NCBI GenBank assembly: GCA_045595785.1 | Contig: JAZOBE010000008.1 | Coordinates: 1-52,138 of the forward strand | Direction of reading: 5' to 3' | Length of the DNA stretch: 52,138 bases | From: SFLA01 sp045595785 | GTDB lineage: Bacteria; Bacillota; Clostridia; Oscillospirales; CAG-382 | Part shown: one piece after another, positions 23,975 to 31,117 of the stretch | Position numbering within the stretch: position 1 is the first letter of the stretch | Layout: every line of letters starts with the position of its first letter | Notes under the pieces: model-generated | Told to the model about the DNA's origin: nothing | Database searches by the model: none | The model's input: the letters and a program-made list of their open reading frames with translations, nothing else | Program-made: the position numbers and the translations under genes

Positions 23975-24070
23975 ATAAGGAATTCGAACGGGTTGGTGTT
24001 GAATGACAGCCCGGTGGGCTGTCAGACCCAACCCTGACCGAGCCCGCAGGCGAGAATTCGAATCCCTTAT
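23975..24070. repeat. Palindromic insert between the two tRNA 3'-end copies
   Basis: Outer 14-base arms (23975-23988 and 24057-24070) match as an inverted repeat at 13 of 14 positions and equal the tRNA T-arm/acceptor sequence. Inside are a 7-bp stem GGGTTGG/CCAACCC (23990-23996 with 24028-24034) and a perfect 9-bp stem TGACAGCCC/GGGCTGTCA with loop GGT (24004-24024). The interval 23924-24244 (about 320 bp) otherwise holds only the repeat copies and a promoter; no gene was found in it. Confidence 0.8.
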
Positions 24071-24118
24071 GGCGTGCCAGAATAACGGATACCGTTTATA
24101 CGGTGTCCGTTATTTTTT
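24057..24118 (+). repeat. Direct repeat copy B: partial tRNA-Arg plus second terminator
   Basis: Exact 62-bp copy of 23901-23962: half T arm, acceptor 3' strand, CCA and a full terminator. It cannot fold into a tRNA because the 5' part is absent. Confidence 0.9.
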
Positions 24119-24169
24119 TTTAAGAGAAAACGAAAAGATTTTCAAAATCGAATATTATTTGATAAAGCA

Positions 24170-24198
24170 TTGAAAAAATTGCAATTTAGGTGTAGAAT
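24170..24198 (+). promoter_or_regulatory. Promoter in front of the Ig-domain pseudogene
   Basis: TTGAAA (24170-24175), 17 bp ending in TG, TAGAAT (24193-24198). Confidence 0.6.
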
Positions 24199-24244
24199 AC
24201 AATGGATATATTGTGTAAAGATTTCCGATACAGGAGGAATTCAC

Positions 24245-24461
24245 ATGAAGTTACAAAATAAACGGATCATCAGCCTTTTACTGGCGCTGGTGATACTCTA
24301 ATGCAGGTACTGAAAAGTGGAGCAGATCCTCTGTGAAAGATAACACCTACGCCGATGTGATGAACAGAACCAGAGCGAACCGTGAGGTCTACTGCGTAAT
24401 TACCGATGCCTGCGGTAATCAGATTACCACGGAAGTCATTACTCTGACTGTGGAAAAATAA
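24245..24461 (+). pseudogene. Remnant of an Ig-domain surface protein gene (internal deletion)
   Basis: An ideal AGGAGG site (24232-24237) precedes ATG 24245, which opens a signal-peptide start (MKLQNKRIISLLLALVIL) that hits TAA at 24299-24301. In another frame, directly after a TGA at 24291-24293, an open stretch runs to TAA 24459-24461 and encodes YSNAGTEKWSRSSVKDNTYA ... REVYCVITDACGNQITTEVI ... LTVEK. That is the typical end of an Ig-like repeat found in large Clostridia cell-surface proteins. The likely history is a deletion of the whole middle of the gene, joining the signal peptide to the last Ig module out of frame. Promoter, ribosome binding site and terminator are still good. A programmed frameshift is a less likely reading. 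Confidence 0.75.
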
Positions 24462-24474
24462 ACATATTTTATAA

Positions 24475-24506
24475 GGAGGTAAGGAACAAATCCTTACCTC
24501 CGTTTT
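24475..24506 (+). terminator. Terminator after the pseudogene
   Basis: GGAGGTAAGGA (24475-24485) pairs with TCCTTACCTCC (24491-24501), then GTTTTT. Confidence 0.88.
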
Positions 24507-24552
24507 TCTTGAAGCGTTTACGCCTGCACATCGTTTGGCCGCTCTTTCGCAG

Positions 24553-24582
24553 AAAAAAAGACCTCGCACGAGGTCTTTTTTC
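24553..24582. terminator. Bidirectional terminator downstream of the CDF gene
   Basis: GACCTCG (24560-24566) pairs with CGAGGTC (24569-24575), flanked by an A run on the left and a T run on the right. It ends the CDF transporter transcript on the minus strand. Confidence 0.75.
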
Positions 24583-24605
24583 TATCTGATCTGAAGATTT
24601 ATCAC

Positions 24606-25505
24606 TTAATGATGATGGTGATGGTGGTGTCCGTGGTGGGTGTGATGCTCACTTTCAATATTGCATTCTTTTTCGTGGCAATGCTCGGCGTCCGATTCGG
24701 TTTCAATCGTAACGTGGTTGATTCCGTGCTCGCCCAGCTCCTTGCGTATTTCGTCTTTGAGAACGTGGGCATCTCCGCTTATAACAGCGTGGAGAGTGGC
24801 GTAATTGTTATGACCGTCCATACTCCACAAATGAATGTGATGCACGTCAACAACACCGTCAATATCGCATAAATGCGCTTTGATTTCTGTAACGTCAACG
24901 TTATGAGGCGCTTTTTCAAGAAACAGATCGAATATTTCTTTCAAATTCCGTACTGCATTTACAAGAATGAATACAGAAACCCCGATAGACATAATAGGGT
25001 CTAGCAAAGCAAAATCTGTAAACCGCATAACAATTGCTCCTGCCAGAACCACCAGCCATCCGAGCACGTCCTCAAGCATATGAAGATTTACCGCCTTCTG
25101 GTTAACAGATCCTTTTTCTCTGGTAACGAATGCCGCACACAGGTTTACGCAGGCGCCTATTACCGCGAATATTATCATTCCGTTATAGTTTATCTCTGTC
25201 GGTGTGATTATCCTGCTGATTCCGTTATATATCATTATGCAGGATCCGATCAGAAGTATAAGCGTAGTTATAAATCCTCCGACGACCGAATATCTCAAAT
25301 ATCCGTAGGTATACTTTTCGTCGGGATGCTTTTTGCTCTTTCTTTCCAGAAAATAGGATATACCTATACTTGCCGCATCCCCAAGATCGTGGATGGCATC
25401 GGATATTATGGCAACACTTCCGGTTATAAGTCCTCCGATAAATTCAAATACCGAAAAGGCAAGATTGAGTATAAATGCTATCAATATATTTCGTTGGGTA
25501 TTCAT
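24606..25505 (-). CDS. Cation diffusion facilitator (zinc/cadmium/cobalt-type exporter)
   Basis: The 299-residue protein has six membrane helices and a cytoplasmic C-terminal domain. Metal-site residues typical of CDF proteins are visible: SDAIHDLGDA in helix 2 and HMLEDVLGW in helix 5. The C-terminal domain has the VVDVHHIHLWSM strand with further metal ligands. A histidine-rich tail closes the protein (HHTHHGHHHHHHH), which may buffer or sense metal. It would export divalent metal in exchange for protons. The ATG follows GGAGGAAGC. A TetR-family regulator is divergent, with palindromes in the shared region. Confidence 0.93.
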   Translation of the reverse strand: MNTQRNILIAFILNLAFSVFEFIGGLITGSVAIISDAIHDLGDAASIGISYFLERKSKKHPDEKYTYGYLRYSVVGGFITTLILLIGSCIMIYNGISRIITPTEINYNGMIIFAVIGACVNLCAAFVTREKGSVNQKAVNLHMLEDVLGWLVVLAGAIVMRFTDFALLDPIMSIGVSVFILVNAVRNLKEIFDLFLEKAPHNVDVTEIKAHLCDIDGVVDVHHIHLWSMDGHNNYATLHAVISGDAHVLKDEIRKELGEHGINHVTIETESDAEHCHEKECNIESEHHTHHGHHHHHHH

Positions 25506-25602
25506 TGCTTCCTCCGGTTGACTCCCGCGCGTATTTATGATACAATTAATTAGATACAGAACGTTATGTTCGGTATTATTATATCAAAAACAGGTCTTGT
25601 TT

Positions 25603-25617
25603 CAATATACAATATTG
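25603..25617. promoter_or_regulatory. Palindrome in the CDF/TetR intergenic region
   Basis: CAATAT-ACA-ATATTG. Possible operator or part of a promoter. Confidence 0.4.
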
Positions 25618-25618
25618 T

Positions 25619-25637
25619 TTCGGTATTCATTACCGAA
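25619..25637. promoter_or_regulatory. Probable TetR-family operator
   Basis: TTCGGTA-TTCAT-TACCGAA, 7-bp arms, 32 bp before the regulator ATG. A further half site GTTCGGTATT lies at 25569-25578, nearer the CDF gene. Confidence 0.6.
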
Positions 25638-25668
25638 CAAAAATGTAAAAATGTACGGAGTTTAACTT

Positions 25669-26202
25669 ATGGACAGAAGACAGCAGAAAACCAGAAAAGC
25701 AATTTTTCGCGCCTTCCGAGCGTTGCTTGAGAAAAAGCGTTACGATCACATTACCGTTCAAGAGATAATCGACGAAGCTGACGTAGGCAGAAGCACCTTT
25801 TACGCTCATTTCGAAACTAAGGATATGCTTTTGGATGCGCTGTGTCAGGATCTTTTTTATCATATTCTTGAAAGCGACCCTTGTCCTTGGGCAGGGAAGG
25901 AAAACGATTTGGAGGGAGAGCTTTCTCATATCCTGTGGCATATAAGAGACAGCAAGAATAATATTTCGGATATACTGCTTTCAGATAGCGGAGATCTGTT
26001 TATGTCCTATTTCCGCGAGCATCTTCATACGGTGTTTGAACAGCATATTTATACCTTTCACGCTGATGTACCAAAGGACTTTCTGCTTAACCATCTGTCC
26101 GGCTCCTTTGCAGAGACAGTCCGCTGGTGGCTTAAAGAGGGCCTTAAGACCTCTCCCGAAGTCGCCGCACGGTACTTTATGCAAATGACCGAAACACATT
26201 AA
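25669..26202 (+). CDS. TetR/AcrR-family transcriptional regulator
   Basis: The 177-residue protein has an N-terminal helix-turn-helix (RKAIFRAFRALLEKKRYDHI, TVQEIIDEADVGRSTFYAHF) and a C-terminal helical ligand domain of the kind seen in Firmicutes TetR_C_33-like regulators (VRWWLKEGLKTSPEVAARYF). It is divergent from the CDF metal exporter and shares a 163-bp intergenic region holding a good palindrome, so autoregulation and control of the exporter are likely. The inducer is unknown; metal is not the usual ligand for this family. Confidence 0.88.
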   Translation: MDRRQQKTRKAIFRAFRALLEKKRYDHITVQEIIDEADVGRSTFYAHFETKDMLLDALCQDLFYHILESDPCPWAGKENDLEGELSHILWHIRDSKNNISDILLSDSGDLFMSYFREHLHTVFEQHIYTFHADVPKDFLLNHLSGSFAETVRWWLKEGLKTSPEVAARYFMQMTETH

Positions 26203-26207
26203 AAACA

Positions 26208-26240
26208 AAGGGTTGCTTTATAACAGCAACCCTTCTTTTA
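26208..26240. terminator. Bidirectional terminator between the TetR gene and trpB
   Basis: AAGGGTTGCT (26208-26217) pairs with AGCAACCCTT (26225-26234), followed by CTTTT; on the other strand A/T-rich sequence also follows. The genes converge here. Confidence 0.8.
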
Positions 26241-26250
26241 ATTTTTGTTT

Positions 26251-27468
26251 TTATCTTATACCGTACTTTTCAATGATATAATCCATATCCTTGTCGCCTC
26301 TGCCGGACAGACATATAAGCACAGATCCCTTGCCCATAGTCTTTGCCAGCTTCATACCGTAAGCTACGGCGTGGGAGCTTTCAATAGCGGGGATAATTCC
26401 CTCAAGTCTTGAAAGAGTAAAGAATGCATCGATAGTCTCATCATCGGAGATAACGTCATATTTTACTCTGCCAAGATCGTGCAGGAACGCGTGCTCGGGA
26501 CCGGAGGAGGGGTAGTCAAGACCGCTTGCCACGGAGTAAACGGGGGCAGGGTCGCCGTTTTCATCCTTAAGCATTATGCTGTTAAATCCGTGCATAATGC
26601 CTTCAGTACCGTATTTAAGGCTTGCGGCATGGTCGCCCAAAGCAGTACCTCTGCCCAAAGGCTCAACACCGTAAATAACAACGGGATAGTTAAGGAATCC
26701 GGAGAACATGCCCATAGAGTTGCTTCCGCCGCCTACGCAGGCAACAACAGCATCAGGTAATTCTCCTGTCATCTCAACAAACTGCTCTCTGGCTTCGATG
26801 CCGACGATGCTCTGGAAATCTCTTACCATCATGGGGAAGGGGTGAGGGCCGACAACCGAGCCTATGCAATAAATAGCATCTTTGTATTCTCTTGCGTAAG
26901 CGTCAAATGCTGCGTCAGCCGCTTCTTTAAGGGTTGCAAGACCGTGGGTGACCTCAATAACGTTTGCGCCGAGTATCTTCATTCTGGCTACGTTGGGCGC
27001 CTGCTTCTTAATATCAACGCTGCCCATATAAACGTCGCACTTTAATCCGAAATAAGCGGCGGCTGTGGCTAAAGAAACACCGTGCTGACCTGCGCCCGTT
27101 TCTGCAATAACCTTGTTTTTGCCCATGTATTTTGCAAGCAGAGCTTCTCCCATACAATGGTTCAGCTTGTGTGCGCCGGTGTGGTTAAGGTCTTCACGCT
27201 TAACGTAAAGCTGTACGTTGCCCAAGGACGCAGACAGTCTTTCCAAATGAGAAATAGGAGTAGGTCTGCCCTGGAATTCCTTGCGGATACGACGTAATTC
27301 GTTTATGAACTTGCGGGATTTGCAAATGGTAAAATATGCTTCGGTTATTTCATCCATCGCTTTCTGCAGTTCGGGGGATATGAAAGAGCCGCCGTATTTT
27401 CCGAAGTAACCCTTTTCATCGGGGTAATTTTTAAGATAAGTATCAAAATCTATTCCGTTGTATTTCAT
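26251..27468 (-). CDS. trpB: Tryptophan synthase beta chain, solitary
   Basis: TrpB joins indole and serine to make tryptophan. The 405-residue protein shows the PLP lysine in HTGAHKLN (Lys101), the phosphate cup GGGSNSMG and ETGAGQHGVSLA. The length and sequence fit TrpB1, the type that partners with TrpA. No trpA or other trp gene is within the window, so it may salvage indole or work with a TrpA encoded elsewhere. AAGGAG precedes the ATG. Upstream lies a T-box with a UGG specifier, so the gene should be induced when tRNA-Trp is uncharged. It is the only gene of its transcript, apart from a possible 12-residue leader ORF. Confidence 0.95.
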   Translation of the reverse strand: MKYNGIDFDTYLKNYPDEKGYFGKYGGSFISPELQKAMDEITEAYFTICKSRKFINELRRIRKEFQGRPTPISHLERLSASLGNVQLYVKREDLNHTGAHKLNHCMGEALLAKYMGKNKVIAETGAGQHGVSLATAAAYFGLKCDVYMGSVDIKKQAPNVARMKILGANVIEVTHGLATLKEAADAAFDAYAREYKDAIYCIGSVVGPHPFPMMVRDFQSIVGIEAREQFVEMTGELPDAVVACVGGGSNSMGMFSGFLNYPVVIYGVEPLGRGTALGDHAASLKYGTEGIMHGFNSIMLKDENGDPAPVYSVASGLDYPSSGPEHAFLHDLGRVKYDVISDDETIDAFFTLSRLEGIIPAIESSHAVAYGMKLAKTMGKGSVLICLSGRGDKDMDYIIEKYGIR

Positions 27469-27511
27469 TGTTTTAATCTCCTTGTTTATTGAATGATGGG
27501 GTTTGGCTTTT

Positions 27512-27550
27512 TTATTTGCTTGAAACCCGCCATCGTTTGGTAAGTAACAT
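27512..27550 (-). CDS. Possible short leader ORF between the T-box and trpB
   Basis: A 12-codon frame MLLTKRWRVSSK follows a good GGAGG site 6 bases upstream and ends 43 bases before the trpB ATG. It contains one Trp codon. It may be a chance frame; only the ribosome binding site speaks for it. Confidence 0.3.
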   Translation of the reverse strand: MLLTKRWRVSSK

Positions 27551-27564
27551 GTTTTTCCTCCGAA

Positions 27565-27877
27565 ATATAAAAATCCTTGACAGAAATATACCTTTCTGTC
27601 AAGGACGAATAATTAAAATAATATTCGCGGTGCCACCTTGATTCGCAGACTGTCAAGTGTCTGCGCACTTTGCGGAATACTGTATATATTCCCGACAACT
27701 GACGTATGTCCTCACGTCACAGAATACTCTGCGGCTTTTGCCGCATTTGACTGTGCCCTCCGCGGTCCATTTAACGAACTGTTTCTCACCCGATTCTCAG
27801 CACCGCGGGCTCTCTGTAAAGGCGTGTTTCGTTTTTATCTCCGCTTCAACGGTTTTTACATTTTACATATTGAATTT
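27565..27877 (-). promoter_or_regulatory. T-box riboswitch, tryptophan-specific
   Basis: On the minus strand the conserved T-box AGGTGGCACCGCG (27638-27626) is followed by a terminator with a 13-bp stem (27605-27593 with 27586-27574) and a T run. About 140 bases upstream of the T-box, in Stem I, TTAAATGGACCGCG carries UGG at 27769-27767, followed by a purine as expected for a specifier codon. Uncharged tRNA-Trp would pair with UGG and, by its CCA end, with the T-box, favouring antitermination into trpB. The specifier call is by eye; the motif and terminator are clear. Confidence 0.92.
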
Positions 27878-27883
27878 TAATGC

Positions 27884-27912
27884 ATTATATCATCAATATA
27901 TGCACTTGTCAA
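27884..27912 (-). promoter_or_regulatory. Consensus promoter of the T-box/trpB transcript
   Basis: On the minus strand: TTGACA (27912-27907), 17 bp ending in TGA, TATAAT (27889-27884). Confidence 0.9.
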
Positions 27913-27932
27913 TACGTTTTACCGCAAAATAT

Positions 27933-29468
27933 TCAATTTTTCTTTTTGGGCGGCATAAGCTTATCAAGCTCTTTAACAATATACTTTTCCAATCCCTGCA
28001 AAAGCACAAGAGCATCTTTGTTTTTAGGGTTAAGGGACAACAGCTTAACCCGCAGGTCATACGCCGGAACGTCAACACTGCCCTCGTGCCAAACACATAC
28101 TATCTCGGTAATGTGAGTGTCCTCGTTTTTAACCATTTTGGCAATCAGCTTGTCCGATTCCTTGTCGTCTCCCGTGTTTTGTATAACTGTGTGATATACG
28201 TTTCCCAAAGAGGTCTTGAACACCACTGCTTGAGTCATATCCTCGGGCTTTATGAATTTAAGCGCGTCCTTTGCAGTGGTTACCAGACTGTCAAACTCAC
28301 TTTTATCAAATGGAGTTTCTTTTGTGTCCTTAACTACTATAAATGAGCGCGTGTTGGGGAAGAGACCGTTTATGTAATCAAAAAAATCAATAAACCGCTT
28401 GTCCTCGCGAACCGGGTCAAATTCAAGGCAGGAATCATACTGCCAAATATTAAGAATACAGGAAACCACCGTATCATCGTGAACGTATTCGCGAATCTCA
28501 TTCATAAAGGGCGCGCTTCCGTTCAGAGACTCACTGCTGCGGCGAAACTCCCAAAGGGTAACAACGTCTGCCTTCGTCTTTTCAAGACATTCAAAGCCTT
28601 CCTCGTTGCTTCCTTCCCAGAAAAGGGCACGTGCCAAGCCAAAGCGTATCTGTATCCGCAGAGGAAGCAGTATGTCATCGGGAGACTGCGCAAACGAATC
28701 AAGCACGTTAAGAGCGGTGCGATAATACTCGTTGGGGTTGGGCATAAAGCACTTTTTTGCTTTAATGCTTTCATCAAGGGGGATTGCCGGCCGCTCTGTA
28801 ATAAGTAGTATCAGCAGCTTCGTAATAAGCTCGTAAATTATGCGCTGTCGTATACTTTCCCATTTTTCACTGTCCGCTTGCCAGGAATATCTTTGCAGCA
28901 AATAATCGTTCCAAGCGCAGTTGTTATACCCATCAGGCAGAAATACCTTCCAATTATCCAGCTTATCCTCGTCCTCGATTCTGATTATTCTCATCAAAAA
29001 CGAGCATTTGTCATATATGGGCACATCCTTTAGCAGCTCAAAGATCTGCTCTCGTACAGTTTCTATTTTTCCTTCGGTTACTTTATCATGCTCCTGCTTC
29101 ATCCGCATAAGATGGCAGAAATACGTAACGAGATAATCTCTCGGTCTTTCCTTAACAAGTATTTCAAGAATATCACACACACGCTTACGGCTTTCGTAAT
29201 TATCCTCGCTGTGCAACGCCTTTGATGCCTCGTTAAGCTCCTTTTTGTATATGGTCAGCGATGATTCCAGACCCAGCATAAGCTCGTCAAGAGAAACGTC
29301 AAAATACTTGGCAATTTTAGGAAGCAGCACAACGTCAGGATATGCTTGTCCCGTTTCCCAACGGCTTACGGACTGCGGTGTGACAGATAGGCTGTGTGCC
29401 AATTCCGTTTGGGTAATACCGCGGGCTTTTCGCATTTCCCGAATATTGGCTGCAAGATTTAGTTCCAT
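27933..29468 (-). CDS. XRE-family regulator with large C-terminal helical domain
   Basis: The 511-residue protein opens with a Cro/CI helix-turn-helix (IREMRKARGITQTELAHSL, VTPQSVSRWETGQAYPD) and the LDELML end of that domain at about residue 65. About 440 residues of largely helical sequence follow, with pieces that look TPR-like in the middle (ARALFWEGSNEEGFECLEK). The last 170 residues are mixed alpha/beta (RSFIVVKDTKETPF, then AVVFKTSLGNVYHTVI), which could be a separate sensing domain. It is transcribed alone from its own promoter. It differs from the 358-residue XRE-TPR protein at 12.9 kb beyond the DNA-binding end. Target genes are unknown. Confidence 0.78.
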   Translation of the reverse strand: MELNLAANIREMRKARGITQTELAHSLSVTPQSVSRWETGQAYPDVVLLPKIAKYFDVSLDELMLGLESSLTIYKKELNEASKALHSEDNYESRKRVCDILEILVKERPRDYLVTYFCHLMRMKQEHDKVTEGKIETVREQIFELLKDVPIYDKCSFLMRIIRIEDEDKLDNWKVFLPDGYNNCAWNDYLLQRYSWQADSEKWESIRQRIIYELITKLLILLITERPAIPLDESIKAKKCFMPNPNEYYRTALNVLDSFAQSPDDILLPLRIQIRFGLARALFWEGSNEEGFECLEKTKADVVTLWEFRRSSESLNGSAPFMNEIREYVHDDTVVSCILNIWQYDSCLEFDPVREDKRFIDFFDYINGLFPNTRSFIVVKDTKETPFDKSEFDSLVTTAKDALKFIKPEDMTQAVVFKTSLGNVYHTVIQNTGDDKESDKLIAKMVKNEDTHITEIVCVWHEGSVDVPAYDLRVKLLSLNPKNKDALVLLQGLEKYIVKELDKLMPPKKKN

Positions 29469-29502
29469 TTCGCATCGCTCCCCATGATTTTATTCATTTT
29501 AC

Positions 29503-29531
29503 ATTATAACAGATGTTTACTCTTTAATCAA
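29503..29531 (-). promoter_or_regulatory. Promoter of the 511-residue XRE regulator gene
   Basis: On the minus strand: TTGATT (29531-29526), 17 bp, TATAAT (29508-29503). Confidence 0.75.
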
Positions 29532-29586
29532 GCAACCGACACGGATATTCAATCACTCAACGGTTGATATGAATTACAAAAAGCAA

Positions 29587-29615
29587 TTGAAAAAAAGCCG
29601 CGAATGTGCTACAAT
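29587..29615 (+). promoter_or_regulatory. Promoter of the ceramidase-like gene
   Basis: TTGAAA (29587-29592), 17 bp ending in TGC, TACAAT (29610-29615). Confidence 0.7.
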
Positions 29616-29650
29616 CTTTTTATTACAGTTATTAAGGAGGCTTCTTCCAA

Positions 29651-31105
29651 ATGTCTGTTTGCAGCTTTTCTAAATTCTCCCTGCGCGGAACCTTTACTCC
29701 CGCATGGGATTTTTATACCGATTTATATTGCCGTCTGCTTTATTTACAAAGCGGAGAGGAGCAGGCGCTGTTTTGCGTTTTTGATACCTCTGCCGCTTGG
29801 GCGTCGGATACCCGCCGCTTCCGCAAAGAGGTTTCCGAAAAATGCGGTATTCCCGAAAAAAGCATTGTTTTTCATGAGCTTCAGCTTCACGCCGCACCCG
29901 GCGGACGTACTTTTCACGACGCGATGGATAATATTATCGCCCGCGCAGTTGAGTGTGTTACGGAAATGAAGAAAAACGCAGTTCCCTTTACCTGCGAGGT
30001 GAGCGAGGCTTACTTCGGCAGAGACTGCTCTTTTAACCGTGAACAGTACGTAGAGGGACTTGGCGGTGTTACCGTGTGGACGGGAATGGGCTTTGACGAA
30101 AAGGGCTTGCCCTGCACCAAGGATGAGAGTATTATGCTTTTGCGCGACTATCGTCCGGGGCTTGAAACTCTTGAACAGCCGCTTTATTTTGATAACCAGA
30201 ACGACCCTCTTGCATATATGTTCCTTTTCCGCGGAGATGACGGAAAGGTGCTGGGTACGGTATCCCGTTTTGCCGCTCATCCCGACGTAGCTGTGCTTTT
30301 TGAGCTTCGTCCCAACGTAGAGGGAAAAGCGCAGATGTACCGTTATGATTACGATTGGCCCGGATATCTTTCCGAAAAGCTGGAAGCGGATTTCGGCGGT
30401 ACGTCCATTTATATGAACGGTCCCTGCGCCGACCTTACTGCGAAAAAGGGATATGACGGTATTGACGATTTTGAATCCAGCGATGCGGAGTGCCGGCGTA
30501 TCGGACTTTGGTTTGCTCAAAAGCTTTCCTCTGCCTTTGCCGTCAACAAGCGTCCTCTTAAGAATCCTGATTTTCTTCGTACCGAAACCTTCACTGTTAC
30601 CGTTCCCATGCGTGACGATATGCCTCAAACAAACGATGAAGCCCGTAACGGACAATGGGAGCTTATCGAAAAGGCAAAGCAAGAGTTTGATACTGCGAAG
30701 ACAGACCCTGCAAAAACTCCTGCTCAGGTAAAGCGTACTGTGGACGATTATTACAAAGCCATGTACAACGGACCTATGGTTTATGATATCTGCGGATTTG
30801 ATGATAAAACTCTTGCAAAGAGGGAAGTGGATATTGACATCCCCTGCGTCCGTTTCGGAGAATATCTTTTCGTAGGTGTTCCCGGCGAAAGTCTGGTGGA
30901 AATGACCACCTGGCTTCGTTCCACCTTTACCGGCGCAAAGACGATTCCTCTCGATCAATGTAACGGATATTACAGCTATGTGGCAACACCCCGTTCTCTC
31001 ACCCTCGGCGGATACACCTATTGGTGCAGCTGGACCACCCGTGAGACCGTGCCGTCAATGCAGGAACAGTTGGTTCCTTTAATAAATAAATTTTTGGAAT
31101 TATAA
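29651..31105 (+). CDS. Neutral/alkaline ceramidase-like protein, catalytic residues altered
   Basis: The 484-residue protein has the layout of the neutral ceramidase-like family. FHELQLHAAPGG (75-84) matches the HTHSGPGG zinc motif but keeps only His80 of the pair, FAAHPDV (His210) matches a further zinc histidine, and MNGPCADLT (255-263) matches the NGDVSPN nucleophile loop but has alanine where serine is expected. The late CNGYYSYVATP segment matches the conserved C-terminal tyrosine motif. There is no signal peptide, whereas known bacterial ceramidases are secreted. Many Firmicutes relatives are annotated only as hypothetical. AAGGAGG stands 9 bases before the ATG. An M28 peptidase follows after 12 bp in the same transcript. 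Confidence 0.65.
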   Translation: MSVCSFSKFSLRGTFTPAWDFYTDLYCRLLYLQSGEEQALFCVFDTSAAWASDTRRFRKEVSEKCGIPEKSIVFHELQLHAAPGGRTFHDAMDNIIARAVECVTEMKKNAVPFTCEVSEAYFGRDCSFNREQYVEGLGGVTVWTGMGFDEKGLPCTKDESIMLLRDYRPGLETLEQPLYFDNQNDPLAYMFLFRGDDGKVLGTVSRFAAHPDVAVLFELRPNVEGKAQMYRYDYDWPGYLSEKLEADFGGTSIYMNGPCADLTAKKGYDGIDDFESSDAECRRIGLWFAQKLSSAFAVNKRPLKNPDFLRTETFTVTVPMRDDMPQTNDEARNGQWELIEKAKQEFDTAKTDPAKTPAQVKRTVDDYYKAMYNGPMVYDICGFDDKTLAKREVDIDIPCVRFGEYLFVGVPGESLVEMTTWLRSTFTGAKTIPLDQCNGYYSYVATPRSLTLGGYTYWCSWTTRETVPSMQEQLVPLINKFLEL

Positions 31106-31117
31106 AGGAGAACTAAT

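Noticed and set aside
24057..24118. Second tRNA gene
   Set aside because: Only the 3' part of the tRNA is present; the 5' acceptor strand, D arm and anticodon arm are missing.
25561..25573. LexA box at the CDF/TetR region
   Set aside because: GAAC and GTTC are 5 bases apart instead of 4 and the inner bases do not fit the consensus.
29744..30958. 404-residue minus-strand frame opposite the ceramidase-like gene
   Set aside because: Shadow of the real gene; no start signals.
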